Positions 12,091 through 24,440 of a stretch of DNA of 64,000 nucleotides are shown one piece after another. The position numbers and the translations under genes were made by a program. Origin of the DNA: Macquaria australasica. Its lineage: Eukaryota > Chordata > Actinopteri > Centrarchiformes > Percichthyidae. The DNA lies in NCBI GenBank assembly GCA_005408345.1, contig SEMN01000018.1, forward strand, positions 1,775,501 through 1,839,500, written 5' to 3'. Each line of letters begins with the position of its first letter. The first letter of the stretch is position 1. The notes under the pieces were generated by a model. That model searched no databases, was not told the origin of the DNA, and worked only from the letters and a program-made list of their open reading frames with translations.

Positions 12091-15000
12091 CCTGCCATGG
12101 ATCTATTTACTGAATGTAGCCTACAGCTGAAATTGATATTGATCTCCTCATATGACTCTTGGTACGACAAATTGTTGTATTGCTGTACAACACATCTTCC
12201 TAGTTTGTCACATAAAATAATCCTGCGCTCCAAAGCAATGCAAAAAGAAATTGATTGAAATGCAGTACAGAAGCCAACAGTTGCACTGATATTTGATTAC
12301 AGTAGTACATTTGTCAACACTACCAGAGATTTTTTTGCATATCAAAAATTGTCACAACAATATACTTAAACACTGGCTCACTATACTGTTGTTAGTGTCA
12401 ACATGCTGTGTTGAAATGTTGATGACTGTCTTTCTCTGAGATTGCACTGATAAATGTATCCTATCCCCAGCCATTCCTCAATTTGTTTAAGTAGTATTTA
12501 TTTTAGTATCACTGATGATCGTTCAGTATTCATGAACCAATCCAATACATCTAGCCGTCAGAGGAACCAGCAGGGGTTTAATGTGCTCAGGAGAAGGAGT
12601 GTGCTGCTGGAGGTTTGTCAGTGCATTAAACAGATGAGTAACCATTTCCCCAGTGCAACTTGTATAGACACATTTATATTTGAAACACATTTTGAGCTTG
12701 ATTAGTCTTTAATTTGCTATAAATTTGATTTAAGGATGTGATTCATACCCAGCACCGTGATTCATTCTGAGGTTATTTGCTTGCAATAGAAACAAAAACA
12801 CAGACAGGTTACGTTTGTGCCATGTGCTCACCCTGTTTAATGTCAAAGAGTTCCACAGCAACTCTGAGTTTCTCAGGAAGGTTCCAAGGACAACAAATGT
12901 GTCTGAAGGAGTGGTCACTCAAAATAAGTGAGTGAAACCAACTTCAGCAGGGTACTGTCTGTTTTTCACTTTTTCTGATCATTTAAAGCCAGTAAGAATT
13001 TAGAGAATTGACAGTTCACCACCCTGTTGCTACTCATGTCAAGCTTTCCATCCTCACAGGACACATATGTGGTTTACAATAACAGATGGCAGATTTACCA
13101 CTTAAAATTCTTAGTGACTCTTGAAACAATGTGTCCTCGACTTCAGACAGGGGTAGACAAAAGTAGGCTGAAATGTCAACTGTTGCTGGCAGATTTTATC
13201 AGCTAGCTAGCTAGTTGATTTAGCTAACCTTCACAGGTTAGTTGAAAACACCGTCTCTGGGAGACTTTTTAATGTTTCCAGCTTACTCGTCCTGTAAAAG
13301 GGGTCTTAAATATGCACTTGATGGCTACATATATAATCTCTTGCTAAGTGACTGAGGCTAAAGCTGCATTTCCCAGGCAAACACTCAGCATCCTCACCAG
13401 CTGATAATCCATGTAGAAGATGGGGAAAAAAAAGAAAGAGTGTTTTTTTATTGTAGTGTGGAGCTAGTCCTTGTATTAAAAGTATGACAAGGAAAAATGA
13501 AAGATCAGACTCATGTTTCATTTTAACCTGACCTTGTTCGGTAGCTTACATACTTGGCCAAGCAAGAAACTTTATGTTTTCATTTTTAATGTTACAGGAG
13601 AAAAGGCTTTTAGGATGAGGACTAACCAGTGTGTTACATAATGTAACCACTGGCGAGGTTACTCAACTTCATTAAGGAACACGACAGAGCTGCTAGAGCC
13701 GTGTTTTGGGGTTTTGGAAAGACAATTTAAAAAAGACACGACCCTCAAAACTCTTTAAATGCTGAATATCGCTCTTTCTACAGATCCGTGCACACCACTT
13801 CAACATGTGGAGAAATCCAAAGCTTGACAGGCCTGCTGTGCCTAGTTACAGTTGCTAAGCTATGATTGGATAATCACTGTTCAGTAGAGAGATTTAGCAG
13901 TCAATTGTTTAACAAATGCACATCGTTATTATGTATTTAATATTTGTTCAAATTTGCTTTTCAGAATACAATGATCATTTTCATAATATAAAATCTACCT
14001 ATAGGCCTACCCAAAACTGGTATGGCATCAGTAAATGTTCTTCTTAGATGACCTTTTGATTTTGTGTTTTGTTTTTTCTTGTTGATAGAAAGCCATCCAA
14101 CAAATGATGCAATAAAAAACAGCATTTTTATCAAGATGTAACTTGATGACATCCGGACTTTGTCTCCTGGCATCCCCGACTGATGCTGTCTATCAAATAG
14201 AGTAAGTAGATAAAACAACAATGACACTTTAAAAAACCCCCCAAAACAATTACTTCAGATTGCAGATATCGCTTTGATGTTTTCATTTGGGTTTGGTGGT
14301 GAGCCAGGTGGGAACAGATTGAATGACAGCGTGCCAGATGCTAAGAAAAACAAAGCCCAGGCATGACTTCTCAATGAACAGGCTCTTTCATAACTCTGTG
14401 AAGCATTTGGCCTCAAGTACAAACTGTCTCACCAAATAAGGGCCACCTTCTTCGGGCAAATCAAACATTTTGCAAAATAATACTTGCACTCCTTGCGGAC
14501 AGAAAATAGACATTTTATCTAGGACTAGATTAAAAAAAGCCCCTTGAAGCCATATTTTGTGGTTCAGGACTACACCTTCTTCACGGTGTTAATAACAGCA
14601 TGATCACATTCAAAGATATCTACCTAACTAATCTACCTGCAATCAATATTTCTTTGATTTCTTTGCAGAAACTACTGCTCTTTTAATCTTTGGTGCAAGT
14701 AGTAGCAACACACTAGATTTGATTGACTGTTTTTATATCCATTTGCTGGCTCAGGAGGAAACAAGCTGATAGCTTTCATGCTGTTAAAGCTTGGCCCTCC
14801 ATCACAATGACATGTTTTTAATTACACACCCATTACTGTGGGCTCCAACGCACAGGCTCATAAAGTACATAATGAATAATGTGAAAACAAAATGCGATTC
14901 TTTAATATATGAGTCCAGATGTACTGTATCGCTGTATCTGTATGTGTGATAGTATGTATACATATGGTATTAATGGTAGTGGCAAAAAACAAAAAACAAA

Positions 15001-15984
15001 AAATCTGCTTTTTAGGGCTGTCTGTACATAATTCCTTGGGAAAATCTGTTAAATAATGACTGGAATGCTTCTTTATTAAGACTGTAATTAGGGGGAGAAT
15101 GTGAAAGGAAAATCTGAGCTTGCTGTTGCAGAGAAAGGGGAAAAGAAGAAGAAAAAAAAAGGCCTTGACATGTAAGCATTAGGTCCTGATGAAAAGGTAT
15201 TCCAGAGATCTGCATGGATGAAATAATACTTAATCCAAAAAGTCTGCAAATATCCTGCTTAATCCTTACACACTCATCACAAGTAATTGCAGTAGGTGGG
15301 GGAACAATGTGTTTGCATTCCTCATTAGTTCAGGTCTTTGTGCATGAAGATCAAGAATGAACCATCCAAGTGATCCTTCACTGTGGATCTTTTGTTCACT
15401 TGCATCAAAGCAGAAACTCCTTGAGAGTGTGCTCCTTCAGAGTACATCACCAGAAAACCAATATTTGATTAAAGCAAGATCCACAAGGTCACAAACCAGC
15501 CTCCTTCCTTTTTTCCTGAAGCTTTTCTTTTTCTTTTTTATAAACAATACTGTCTTTTCATGCTTCTCTCTTTTCAACCTTCCCATTGATATCCTCCCTC
15601 TCTGATTTACCCTCCGTGTACTGTAAAATGCAGAGACACGCTACCAGTCAGGCTGGATTCTGGGTGTAACTTTAACTTGAAAATGACCTCACTCTCGGGG
15701 TTAACCAATGTCATCTAATGATCAGAGAAGCGGTCCCCTAGAGTGAATTACCTCAAACATGACTTTTCCTTGACCTACTTTTTTCCTCTGTGAGGAAAGT
15801 AGAGCCGACTATTAAGGGAGGAAGTGACTCTGAATAAATAGGGGCCTATACAGTGCAGCCATTGTGCTTTGTTCACACGTTAGTGGGTGAACCATTCATG
15901 CTGTTAAACATTAACCTTTCCCCTGCCAAAACAAAACTGGAGCGCACATGCAGAGAACCATGGACCATTAGTGCACACAAGCAT

Positions 15985-16014
15985 CTATTACTACTACTAC
16001 TACTACTACTACTA
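15985..16014. repeat. CTA trinucleotide microsatellite
   Basis: About ten CTA units, one with a T substitution, in pdgfc intron 1. Confidence 0.95.
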
Positions 16015-16114
16015 GTGATTATAATAACAAAAATATAAATATACACACAAGACTGCACAATGATCATATAGTACAGTGAATACAGTACTGTACATTAGCA
16101 AATGTATCCACAAC

Positions 16115-16117
<3 letters not shown>

Positions 16118-16145
<28 letters not shown>
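16118..16145. repeat. CA microsatellite
   Basis: About fourteen CA units, followed by interrupted CA-rich sequence to about 16205. Confidence 0.95.
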
Positions 16146-18713
16146 TCAAAGCCCATGCACACACATATACACCCAAACACACTGACATACGTGCATGCAT
16201 ACCCAGATGCATTAATAAACGTTAGATGCCTTCAAGCAATGATTGACTAATGACTAATGTCCAGACTGCTGCATGTTTCTCATAATAAAGGAGTGGGAGG
16301 AACGAAAACCATTAATTCTGGCTTCTGTTAGGCTCACTACTATCTTTCTTCACATGATATCATTACAGTGTCTCACTACATCGGCACTTAGCTTTGGAGT
16401 TTATCTGGTGGTCATACTGCATGATATAGTAGACATAACTTTGACTTTCTTCTGGAAGACTAGGAACATTTAGGCCACACCACTATTCAGCCCTGAGAAA
16501 GCAATACATATTTCTGTCTGCCTCAAATATGAGGTCAGACAAGATACTTTCAAAGGGGAACAGCCATTATTTACCATTTCAATTGGTCCTGACTAAAATT
16601 AAACACACAAAAAATGTGTTAAAATTCTCATACCACTAGGGCCAAATCAAATCGGTATGGATTACACTGTCATGGGGGCTGTATGTAAGTTGGCTAAATT
16701 GTAATTTTCACACATTTAGGACCAATAAAGATTGGTCCACTGTGTTCTCCCAGCAGCCTCATGCATCACGGATAACCATTCACGACAGCTATTTCCTGTC
16801 CGGTAATCGACAGCCGACTCACTGTGACACTAAATCCAAATTGTTTTTAATTTCAGCCCTGTTACCTGCTGATCAAAATGAATGTGAGGCCCTGAGCAAC
16901 AGAGCTGAAGCAGCTTTGGTCAGATGATGAAACCGTACCTAACAAAGAATCTCCTTTTTTCAATGCATGCGTTTCAGGCTCGATGCAATCACTCCAACAT
17001 CTGTTGCTTATTAAGACGGTGCAGTGGTTACTACAGGTGCAGTAAATTCCCGACCCTGCTTGGGATATTTATTGCTTTTGAGTTTACAGTCCGTCGGGCA
17101 AAAAAGGGGCTGAAACACGCCATGGGAATCTTTCATGCCATTAATAAATAATTTGGGCTGTGTGGGACCCTTCTGTAGCGATTTAATCTGCCTGGCACAT
17201 GCTCCTGTGTGTTGGGCTGAAGAGGAAGCTGGTTTGACATGTTTGACGCCCAAATTCCCTGCAGAGGATGCTGAAATAAGGCCGGGAAGATAGCAGGAGC
17301 TGGTGAGATAAACACACACTTGTCTCAACAACCTAATGATTGTTGAATGCAGGTATGTTGTGTATAGCATATTACAATACACTAACATATATATTTGCAC
17401 TCTATGTTAAGACCCTGTAAAGGATAATTAATTCAGTGCAGGTGTGTGTGTGTGATCCAGGGTGAGCTGTCTATACCAACATCTTTATCATATGCATGTA
17501 CTGTGTTAGACAATGTATACATTTGTATGCAATGTGTGTGTACATTGTGTTTTTTATTAGTAAGTATGAATAAAATTCTTTCTATACTTGAAGAGTTTAT
17601 TTTTTATCCAATACAGTTTGATTGACAGTGAGAGCAAAGCTGCATAATCTTGCTTATCTCCACACATGACTGATCCAGTGATTAGAGACCATCTCATGGA
17701 AAAAACTTCACAGATCATATTGATCGCTGTGTCCATCAACAACTGCAAATACTCTCTGACCTGCTGAAGTGCCCTTGAGCAAAACGACAAACCTCTACCT
17801 CACTCACTTACTGTAAGTCACACTGGAAAAGAACACTAATGAAACAAATGATGATGCTAAAGATGATAATGTATAATGAACAGTCATGATTGACTGGCTT
17901 GGAGAGAAGCCCCATCACTGTCATCAGCCAAGTCACTGTTTCAGTGCATCCATTGTTGGTAAATATCCATGATCTATACTCTGCATACTTTTCTTTAGGT
18001 CATTTTGAATCAGTATATCTGTTTTTAGATTATTCAGGTGTTTTGTGTTATGCCAAATGTGTCATGAAAGCTACAGTAACAAAGCTATTAGACATGCAGA
18101 GTGTGCAAATGCAGTTGGGTCCCAAACCTCTAGGGGGCTCACCAGTACTAACTGTCCAATCACCCACAACTGCAACAAAACCACAAAGGCTCCACAATAC
18201 AAAATGTACTCACAGTATAAATACTATCCATTCAATATACTTCAATATACTTGTGGTTTTTAAATGAATTCACATGTTGGAGTTGAATACTAGGATTTTC
18301 AGCATTCAAGGGTTGGGCAATACAAAACAACCTTTTCAACCTGCCTCACCTCATGACAAATATGTTACATCACATGCCAGAAAGCTCAGTGAGACTTGTG
18401 AAGATCCATTAAGACAAATAGTAGCAGGGCTCTCAGACAAGCTGTGTATGTTTTCACACCAACAGGAAGAGAGGGAAAAAAAAGCAAAACATCACACTAA
18501 TAATTTTGCATTTGCTGACCAGAGTACAGCTCCTTATCCTGTCTACTTCACCTTCTAAACCCCCTAAACTTCAAGTCCTGTCATCAACAGGTGGACAATT
18601 ATGACCCGTGAAAGCCCTTTAAGTGAAGGGGTCAAAGGTCACAAGAAATGTAATCAGTCCCAGCACTGAAAGGACTGAACCCCTTGGTTTTGTTGTGTCG
18701 TAACATAATAATG

Positions 18714-18860
18714 TGATACTTTATTGATCCCTGCTATGCAATGCTCCATTTTCATGCCCCTCTATCTACTGGGAGCTGCCCAGACCTGTAACCCTGGAGG
18801 AGGCAGGGTGCTAATGATCTGCTCAGGAACACTTTAGCAGGGCGGATCATTTCCAGCAGG
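18714..18860 (+). repeat. possible degenerate interspersed repeat
   Basis: Starts CTTTATTGATCCCTG and contains GAGCTGCCCAGACCTGTAAC and CAGGAACACTTTAGCAGGGC. This order resembles a common fish interspersed repeat. Recognition is from memory and the boundaries are approximate. Confidence 0.4.
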
Positions 18861-21800
18861 GGTGCTGCACTCAGAGGTCGTCTGACTGAAGGGTGGTCTC
18901 TCTCTAACCAAGAGGTCAACATGGCCAAGTGGGCAGGAGGGACATCTGTTGACACCTGCTGCAGAGGCAAAGCAAAACATCTGCAGATCATATCAGATGA
19001 CCCAACCTGATACTAGTTTGTGTGCATGTGTGTGTCTATGTGTGCACATGCATGTGTATGTATATACTGTCATATTCTATCTACAGCTTTCCCACAGAAA
19101 GTCCATAGTGGATATATGTTTATACTTGTCTAAAACAGATTAGTAATGAGGAATTATCTAGGAATAAATTGATCTCAAACACATATTAATTCATAGTATA
19201 TAAAACAGCTCCAGGAATATTTTGGAAAACTAACAAACAAACAAAAGGCATGTCCATCAGCACATGCCTTCTACAGTATATTTTTTCTGTTATCAAAAAT
19301 GGTAAAATACAAGAATTGCTTGTATATGAACTGCTAAAACAGCAGATAATGAAGATTACAACATATTGTAAACTGTATCACAATAAGATATTGTGGAACA
19401 ATGTTCTTGTCTTCCTGCAGCAGAAAACACACCAACTTTTCGATGTGTAGAAATCCAGGTGAAAATCAGTTTATACTGATCCCACCTAATAAAAAAATAA
19501 AATCTTATATTTATGGTGAAAATCTGTCAAATCACACTTAAACTTTGCTCACGGTTGCTAGAAAACAATTAAAGCACAAACCAACAAGCAGTTCTTCAAT
19601 AAAAATAGCCAGTGTTGAATAACATAAGAAGCCCTCAAGACCATGAAGGATTTAACTTCCATAACTGCTATGAAATGTACCCTTAATGCAATGCACAAAG
19701 TGTTATCTGAGAAATGATTACAAACTGTGATAAGGTTTTATAAAGCCACAGCTGCAGGCTGTTAATGATAGCAAATGCACAGTAGTGTGCAAGCACATGT
19801 GTGTTGCGTGAAAAGCAGACATACCAAAGCTAAACTGAAGTCTTTCAACCCCTCAGGCTTTGGCCCGTCCAGCACAGCAACTGAAACTTGTCACCACACA
19901 GCGGCCTCTCCTCAGGTTACAATGGTTCCCCGCCCCTGAATGATTTCTGTCTGCCTCTAATTAGTGCCCACACTTGTGTTTGGCATCCAGAAAAAGGAAG
20001 ATTGAGTGTCAGTCTTTTCACTACAGTCGTCTATTTGTGTTGACCCTCTGGTATTCTGTGTCTGAGCCTCTGAGCCTGGATTTAGACATAATATCAGCAC
20101 CAAAATCAGCCATAAAATGAAGAATAAACCCATCCAACTTAGGTATTTCTCCTTTTCATTTATAAAATAAAGTGCACAAATTTATGATATATGTTTGTCT
20201 GATTGTAGGTCCACACAACAAGTGACAACAGTGTATTGGCCTGTAAGTTTGTCTGTCTCTCTCTTCAAATTACAACATTAATGCAGGGTGCCCCATATCA
20301 ACCTCAATTTCCTTGTCAGTCATCAAACTCAGAATCAATATCAGAGTTTATTATTGTGAAGTGGATGGACTGATAGTTTAGCACACAAAAAGAAAGCAAA
20401 AAGGCTGTAAGATGTTTCTCACAAACACTGGGAGCTGGGCCTAACCTCCCCTTAAGGCTGGAAACCAGGCATTGACAGATGAACCACGTCTTTTTTAAAC
20501 TTCTCTCCACAGCTGTGGACGGCAGCTCCAGGCTGCTTTGTAGTCACATCTGTGAGCTGGACAGCTGGATGTTTGGAGAAAATTACAGTTTGATCTGTGG
20601 TGAGCCAGATTGGAAGACAGCTTTGCCGTACCGGATCCAGACACTGCCATTAAGAATGATCAAAGATGCAGGTTTTGCAATGAACGTGGCTGAAAGGATT
20701 GATAGCTGATCACAATCCACTTTGTAGCTCCCTGGCTCCAAGACAGAAACACTCAAATCTGCAATGAACAGCTTGGAAGAGGTCAATAATGTTTTCAACT
20801 AATGATTTCTAAATTGATCTGGGACCGCACATATCTGTGCTGGAATCTCAGGAAAGCTTAGGTTGCAACTTGGATAACGGCCAAATTCACACACTGAGTG
20901 AGTTTGTCTTCACACATCTTCCTCCCCTTGTCCCATTACTTTAATCTTATCTTAAATCATGAAAACCCAAGTAACACAGACCTCCCAATGCTCACTGTAT
21001 TAAGTTCCCTGCCTCTTAAAAACTTAGAACATTGCAGCCACTAGCTAATATCCAACTAAACACAACAGCTGTGCAGAATTCCCCAAAAATCATACAATTT
21101 ACATAGCAAACACAACCCCTGAACAACCCTTTCAGAAGCTACGAGCAATGCAAGCAAATCAGGGTAAAGCCTTCAAAGGTCTGATAAGATTTTTAGCTGT
21201 GGCAAATTGAATGATTAATCCCAAGCAGCAGACAAGGAGACAAGTAAAATAACATTTTAATTGTGACAGTTTAAGGATAAATTTCTCTGCTCTCTAGCTT
21301 TGCTTCCAGATACAGATTGATTTCTTTAAGCAAGTTGCCCTGAATATCTAATTACTGCCACCCCACCAAGCCTTCATAACCTTTTGGCCCAGCTGTGTAG
21401 AGAAGAGAAGCTGCAGTGCAGAACCCAGGGTAATGAAAGTATATTCCTTTCAACCTCTATTTACTAAGGGAGGGTTTGCTAAGCACAACTGCTCTTTTCC
21501 TGTAACATCCTGCTCTCGCTCACACAGATACAGGCCTGTTGCTACCCACTACTGCCACGGTTTCTTGCTTTGGTCTAATGCACTGTGACGGCAGTTGTTG
21601 AAAAAAGGTGAGGAGTGTGTCTAATTCACTGCCCAAAATTCTCACAAGATTCAAACTGACGACCCCCTGGTCAAAAGCGTGCTTTGCTGATAATTCAGTC
21701 ACCGCCGTGCACCCAGCCAGTCCACTGCTGTCCACCTTCAATGCCAAAACCAAATGCATGCCCTCCAAACTCCAGTGAACAATGTCTGTGCATACATCCC

Positions 21801-22434
21801 AGCATAACAACTTGCCAAAGGGCTGGCTTTGCTAAACCAAGCAAGTTTGTACCTGGATCTTCAGAGTTGACATGAGTAGCAATTTGAGGATTAGAAAATG
21901 GGAAAATTGATGTTTCTGAGGGGAAACGTCTGTAGGCGAGGGCAGTGACTTAGTGTCTGCAGGTTAATTCCCATAAGAGGGGAATACAATTATTGTATAA
22001 TTGGAATGCTGCTCACAGAGCAGCTCTCTATGGATCCATTCATACAAGGGCTTCCAAAGGATTTGTATTTCAATCACTATGGCAGCACTGTTTAAAGAAA
22101 TACACTGGAGTGTATACAATTTTTGGAAAGCAAAGTTACGACTGTCAAAACTCTGAAACTTAAAATCTTTCGATGAATTGTTTCATCTCACTCTCTCCCT
22201 CTGTCTCTTACTGATCTTTGCAGTTTTATCAAATGCAAACAGTATACACATTACATCAGTACTATGGCTTTGACCCCTGCAATTCTTGCAGTTGGTTGCT
22301 TTGAATTTTTGTGATTTAAAGGAACTTAGACTCATTGCACTCTTTGAAGTTACTCTTGATAAAAGCCACATATGGGTAAATGTGTAAAAGCTTCAAATGA
22401 GATACCAGAGAAAGATATCACAAATGATAGTCGG

Positions 22435-22466
22435 GTGTGTGTGTGTGTGTGTGGGGGGGGGGGGGG
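22435..22466. repeat. GT microsatellite fused to a G-run
   Basis: About nine GT units directly followed by 14 G residues. Confidence 0.93.
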
Positions 22467-22516
22467 CTTCCCAGTGCTGTCTGCATTTCAGATTTGTTTT
22501 CAAACCTGCGATTTAT

Positions 22517-22904
22517 ATAGGTCTGGTGTTGATGGCTATTTCCCCCAAAACAACTGACCAATCAGAGCTGAAGAGTGGGGATATCATCTTCCTACATAGC
22601 TAGTTAGCTACCTAGCTACATTCATAAAAAAAATAAAAATATCCACAGAAAAATGGACACAAGCTGTGAAAGTTGTTGTGAGTTCACATATAAGGACACA
22701 TTTATTAATGTTGAATGATGTCAATGGGATGGATTTGTCACTCGCCTGACTGATTGGTTAGGGAAAAAAACAAAACAAAACAAACAACGACGACGACGAC
22801 AACGACAACAACAACAACAACAACAACAACAAAAAACTGAATAACCCCCTTCCCCGATAAGAAACCGGCTGACATGGACACAATGTCAGGCTGAATGAAT
22901 TGAA
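22517..22904 (+). repeat. dispersed repeat family 1, copy B
   Basis: Second copy of the element at 3778-4155, with the same blocks in the same order. An A/C-rich stretch inside has expanded to the ACG/ACA microsatellite at 22784-22831, which copy A lacks. Confidence 0.75.
22784..22831. repeat. ACG/ACA trinucleotide microsatellite
   Basis: Several CGA units change into AACAAC units. It lies inside copy B of dispersed repeat family 1. Confidence 0.93.
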
Positions 22905-24217
22905 TCTGACAGTCAAGCTACTGTCTTCTCAAATACAAGGTGGAATTTTGCTCCTTGATTCACTTATTGAACACCAGATGAAGCTGTGGATTCAGTGACC
23001 ATTTGTGCTTCACCTTAGCTGCACCTTGGACCCAGTCATAATTCTGTGCAAACTATTAAGGCAAACACTATTGACTGTCATTTGAAACAAGCCTGCTATA
23101 TATAAACACCTCCAGCAACTAAATTAAAAACCTGAAGCTGTAATTGAAAAAGGAAAGTGATTATGAATTACTCACATCTAGTAAACCCAGTGGTATGTTA
23201 TCTAGTTAGTTGCTCTCTAGCTGTAATTGTAACTCATCAAGCCATTTGTCTCTTATTACACAGGGGATATTTCATGAAGTTTCTTCTTATATACCTGAAC
23301 TGCAAGTAACCTCTTGTTTCACCTTAATCACCTTTGCATCCAACCACATACACATGTCACCATGACTAATATGCTGAGGCCTGCTGCGATGTCACCAAAC
23401 TCAGTGGGTCTCATTTTTATGAGCTTGTTTGGGGAATGGTTTGAGAAATGACAAATAAATGGAGACGCTAAGCACTTAGCACCCAGTTTGACTTTTTAAT
23501 AGTCTACACAGGTCATTAAGCCTCTGACTGTCCACCGTTTGACAAAAGACCTCCCAGCACTCCTCACTGACTCTCTCTAACTGCTCATAAAAAAGCCTTT
23601 CAATCATCTGTGTCCATTTGCCTCTAAACATAACCCCGCTGTTTGCTGCAATCGTTATCAGAAAAACATGAACAAGAAATGTAAGTACACAGCGGCCAGC
23701 CACTAAAAGCTTTATTTTATCTTTGGAAACCATAAATATCCATGAAGCTGCATTTAAGGAACAACAGCATCATCAATAGTATTACCTCCCGAGATAAATG
23801 GTTATAAAACAGATGCCTTTCTCTGTAGTGCTTGTAGAAAGTGGATTTGTACATCTGGGTAAATACTTACTAAAACTTCACAATTCAATTCCTGAACTAA
23901 GCCGTGGCCTAAGCAGCAACCAGTGATTAGCAGGTATATTACGAACTGCAGAGTTTGGTTTCTAATAAATCATACATTTATTACTGGTTAGTGATGTGAA
24001 AGGTGTCGCTTGTAGTGATGAACTCAGAGAATTATCACCCCACTGCTGTTCCCTTCAGCACTCCAGAGTGTACTAAAGGCATTGTTTTAGTTTTGCAGCC
24101 CTCAATTTTATTGTTTTGGTTCAGTCCCATCGCTCTCAAGAGCCTCATTTTCAGCAGCAGACGGAGGCAGCTGTTCTCAGTGGAAAAAGCTCTGATAAAG
24201 TGAATACAACTGCCCAG

Positions 24218-24440
24218 CACCAAACAATGGCAGACACAGTTAGCGACTAGGTGGTGAACATGGTGGAGCATTTAGCAGCTGAAGAGCCAGATATTTCCCT
24301 CAGGAGACCAAGACAGAAATAAAAGCTAAGTAACCAGAAACACGACTCAAAATAAATGCTAATGTTGCTCTGTATTTACTGGATGTGTAAAGAAGCAACT
24401 GTTTGCTAACACTTTCACAATATCAACTTTATAAAGTGGT
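24218..24440 (+). repeat. dispersed repeat family 2, copy A
   Basis: Shares with 33592-33820 the blocks GAGCCAGATATTTCCCTCAG, AATAAATG then AACGTTGCT/AATGTTGCT, CTGGATGTGT, CTGTTTGCTAACAC and ATATCAACTT then ATAAAGT. I recall this block as a common teleost interspersed repeat, but have no certain name. Confidence 0.75.

Noticed and set aside
17011..17400. Minus-strand open frame of 129 codons in pdgfc intron 1
   Set aside because: No recognisable protein family; the same block may be conserved non-coding DNA.
20479..20709. Possible exon-like frame preceded by TTCTCTCCACAG
   Set aside because: The acceptor-like sequence is followed by an open frame without family motifs, on the strand opposite to pdgfc, and without a matching upstream exon.
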